Shown here in pieces: positions 61,877 through 64,000 of a stretch of DNA of 64,000 bases; the stretch's first letter is position 1; every line of letters begins with the position of its first letter. Source of the stretch: Clostridium sp. KNHs214 (GTDB taxonomy: Bacteria > Bacillota > Clostridia > Clostridiales > Clostridiaceae); the NCBI RefSeq assembly GCF_000744935.1, contig NZ_JQMW01000009.1:248001-312000 (forward strand), read 5' to 3'. The notes beneath the pieces are model-generated. The model worked only from the letters and a program-made list of their open reading frames with translations. It was not told the origin of the DNA and searched no databases. A program made the position numbers and the translations under genes.

Positions 61877-64000
61877 ATGAATAAAATTCTTAAGGATAAT
61901 TTATGTAACACTATTATAAAATTAAATTCAGAAAGTAATTTTAAAATTCACGGCTATAATAAAGTCATTACTATAGACAAGGGGTTGACCATATTAGATG
62001 AAGTAAATGTACAAAAAAAAATAGTTTTAAAGGATATTGTAGTAAATGGAATACTAAATATAAGTTTAATACAAGGAAATTTATATTTAGTAAATGTTAA
62101 AGCAGATAGAATAAATATAATTTCTAAATGCCAAACTTCTATAGAGATAGATGATAAAAGTGATGTGAAAAAAATATATATTTGGAATAAACAAAATATG
62201 GATGTTAAATTTAATACTAATAATATAAATTTAAAAAGCATTTGTGTTATGCCTATAAATAAAAGAAGTAGAAATACTAGTATAAGTTTTCAAGGTGAGG
62301 CTCAAAACTGTAGAGTAGCAATTTTATCTAACACGTCAGTTTATTGCTCTAAATCCTTTAAGAATAAATTTATTGAGGTTGATATTAAAGAAGATAATAA
62401 AGAATTAAGATTATTGGGGGATTTTTTAAATACTAAATTAAATATATTGAATTGTAATTGTATAATTGGTGATGAAAAGGTCGTACCTAAGAATTTAGTA
62501 ATAAATTTAATATCAAATTTTAATGATATAATTTTAAAGGGAAATTTATTAAATGCTCATATTATAGTGAAAAGTACAATGAGTTTAATTGTTAAATGTT
62601 TATATATAAATAGATTGTTTATAGAAGAAAAAATAAGAGTACAATTATATTTTTTTGAAAATACAGTAATAAAATCATTTGAAACAGAAGGATATGTTGT
62701 AATAGATGGAACGTTGCATACAGTAAGAAATGCTATTAAACAAATATTTATAATAAAAAATACTGGAAGGATAGAATTAAATTATAATAATAAAGAGTTG
62801 AGATACTTGAGGTCTTTTATAGAGTGCATAAATAAGATATTGTTGTACTTTATAAAAGAGATAGATTTTGATATAACAGTAAATAAATTGTTAGAAATAT
62901 GTAGTAACGAAAATATAGAGATTTATATAAGTGATTTGCAGAAGGTTGTTCCAGAAAGTAATGTTTTTAATTTGAATATAGAAGAGCAGACCATAAAATA
63001 TACTGCTTTACAACCAAATGCGGATAGCATATATATGCAGGAAGCAGTTATGACCATTATATTGTCAGAGGAACAAAATTTTATATATAAATGTGTACCA
63101 ATTAAAGGTAAGTATTTATATATGAGTATAGATTATGAAGATAGTTGTCTATATATACAAAATTATTATAGTGCATTGAATTATGCTTTTACTCAAAATT
63201 ATTTAGGTGAAATAGTTCTTATGGAAAATATAAGCGTAGATAATTTTAATTTATATATAGAGAATAAAAATTTAAATATAGATTTGAATGGTAAAGTATT
63301 TTTATTAAATAATATAAATGTATTAGATTCTTGTGTGAAAATAAAAAATGGTGTCATAGTGCCTACTAATAAAATAAGTAAATGGAATAGTGTAGATGAA
63401 AATATTTCTTCAAGATGCTTTGCTAAAGTTAATGGGAAAAGCATATATACAAAATTTTATTGTGAAAATTTATCTATTCCCAATGTAAACATGGATTTTT
63501 CTAATCTTTCAGAAGGTTCCACGAACACTATATTATTTTATATAGGGAATAATTCATGTTATTCAAAAGTGAAAGAGGTTTATTTTAAAGGATGCTCATT
63601 AGAAATAAAAAAACAGAGTATTGGTAATAGAGATAATGGAGAACCATATATTTTAGATACTTTTGCAGAGAATAATATTTTGTATTACAATCACTTTAAT
63701 GAATCGTATAAATGCATTAAAGTGAATGGATGCAGTAACCGTCATTACGTAAATTTACAGATGTTATCAAATAACTTTTCTAATATTACGGAAATTAACA
63801 ATAGTGTATTAACACTAGTTCCTTATAGAAATAGTTTAGGTATAGTTGTGAATGATGTAGAGTTTAAACCAAATTTAGAAGAAGCAGAGTTAGAAAAAAA
63901 GATGAAAAATTTATTGGATTTAAGTTCTATAACTTTAAATGCTTTTGGACAGGGGGCTTGTGCAGAGTTTTGGCAAAATGAAGAAGGAGAACTTATAGAG
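61877..64000 (+). CDS. Large protein of unknown function, runs off the window
   Basis: An open frame of 708 codons without a stop starts at ATG 61877, preceded by TAAGGTG 6-7 nt upstream, and continues past 64000. It starts MNKILKDNLCNTIIK. I recognise no named domain. The N-terminal roughly 350 residues are rich in Asn, Ile, Lys and alternate short strands (for example ILNISLIQGNLYLVNVKADR), a pattern seen in beta-solenoid or bactofilin-like folds, but this is only a pattern impression. No signal peptide is evident. It has its own ribosome site after a strong terminator, so a separate promoter is expected in the about 90 bp between. Confidence 0.75.
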   Translation, partial: MNKILKDNLCNTIIKLNSESNFKIHGYNKVITIDKGLTILDEVNVQKKIVLKDIVVNGILNISLIQGNLYLVNVKADRINIISKCQTSIEIDDKSDVKKIYIWNKQNMDVKFNTNNINLKSICVMPINKRSRNTSISFQGEAQNCRVAILSNTSVYCSKSFKNKFIEVDIKEDNKELRLLGDFLNTKLNILNCNCIIGDEKVVPKNLVINLISNFNDIILKGNLLNAHIIVKSTMSLIVKCLYINRLFIEEKIRVQLYFFENTVIKSFETEGYVVIDGTLHTVRNAIKQIFIIKNTGRIELNYNNKELRYLRSFIECINKILLYFIKEIDFDITVNKLLEICSNENIEIYISDLQKVVPESNVFNLNIEEQTIKYTALQPNADSIYMQEAVMTIILSEEQNFIYKCVPIKGKYLYMSIDYEDSCLYIQNYYSALNYAFTQNYLGEIVLMENISVDNFNLYIENKNLNIDLNGKVFLLNNINVLDSCVKIKNGVIVPTNKISKWNSVDENISSRCFAKVNGKSIYTKFYCENLSIPNVNMDFSNLSEGSTNTILFYIGNNSCYSKVKEVYFKGCSLEIKKQSIGNRDNGEPYILDTFAENNILYYNHFNESYKCIKVNGCSNRHYVNLQMLSNNFSNITEINNSVLTLVPYRNSLGIVVNDVEFKPNLEEAELEKKMKNLLDLSSITLNAFGQGACAEFWQNEEGELIE

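Noticed and set aside
1-64000. CRISPR array, tRNA or rRNA genes
   Set aside because: No evenly spaced short repeats with unique spacers and no cloverleaf or rRNA sequence were seen; the repeats present are dispersed palindromes.

Overview
The window is strongly AT-rich, with clostridial Shine-Dalgarno sites (AGGAGG), T-box and B12 riboswitch leaders, a SPOCS-domain (spore-coat-type) protein, rubrerythrin, an archaeal-type aspartyl-tRNA synthetase and many Firmicutes housekeeping genes. It fits a Clostridium sensu stricto chromosome. I cannot fix the species from sequence alone. No rRNA, tRNA or CRISPR array was found.

Layout. 0-7.3 kb: the 3' part of an M16C peptidase gene, a small hypothetical, a MITE-like palindromic element, a complete IS21-family element (istA/istB) and a tandem T-box leader feeding aspS. 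7.3-12.2 kb: a long leader with uORFs and three terminators in front of hflX (a long form with a RadC/JAMM-like N-terminus), then a nitroreductase and a MATE pump. 12.5-15.7 kb: a SWIM/SNF2 helicase on the minus strand. 16-22 kb: a catabolic island of a PucR regulator, an amidohydrolase, an M20 hydrolase and a permease. 22.3-28.4 kb: GDPD membrane phosphodiesterase, a Cys-rich protein, a SPOCS protein with a 15-residue repeat tail, a DUF3786 protein and a YjiH-type membrane protein.

28.5-34.4 kb: a YknXYZ/MacAB-type efflux operon with its OmpR-family two-component system, preceded by a direct-repeat operator. 34.6-41.1 kb: cvfB, a DbpA-type helicase, an AI-2E-family transporter and a three-gene ABC importer. 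41.2-49 kb: T-box-tyrS, recQ, a 1.76-kb IS with 9-bp target duplication inserted directly upstream of cysS, and cysS. 49.1-56.6 kb: a GntR regulator, LytS/LytTR sensor pair, short CstA transporter, deoD, a HutD-family protein and rubrerythrin. 56.7-61.7 kb: cobalamin riboswitch, a BtuFCD-type importer and a cobN copy broken by a large internal deletion plus frameshift. 61.9 kb to the end: at least 708 codons of an unrecognised protein that runs off the window.

The feature that best distinguishes the region is repeat invasion. One family of hairpin elements has seven copies (60-313 bp), TGATTA-type ends and, in four copies, 5-bp target duplications. A second (159 bp, plus a 56-bp deleted copy) and a third (96 bp) are also present. 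Several sit in functional positions: one between the Shine-Dalgarno and start of tyrS, one abutting the hflX stop codon, one supplying the end of a spurious upstream start for the M20 hydrolase gene. The strongest candidates for new biology are the hflX leader (promoter, uORFs including one with an Arg-Ile-Arg motif, three intrinsic terminators), the palindromic MITE family with its GC-rich core cassette, and the unrecognised large protein at the right edge.
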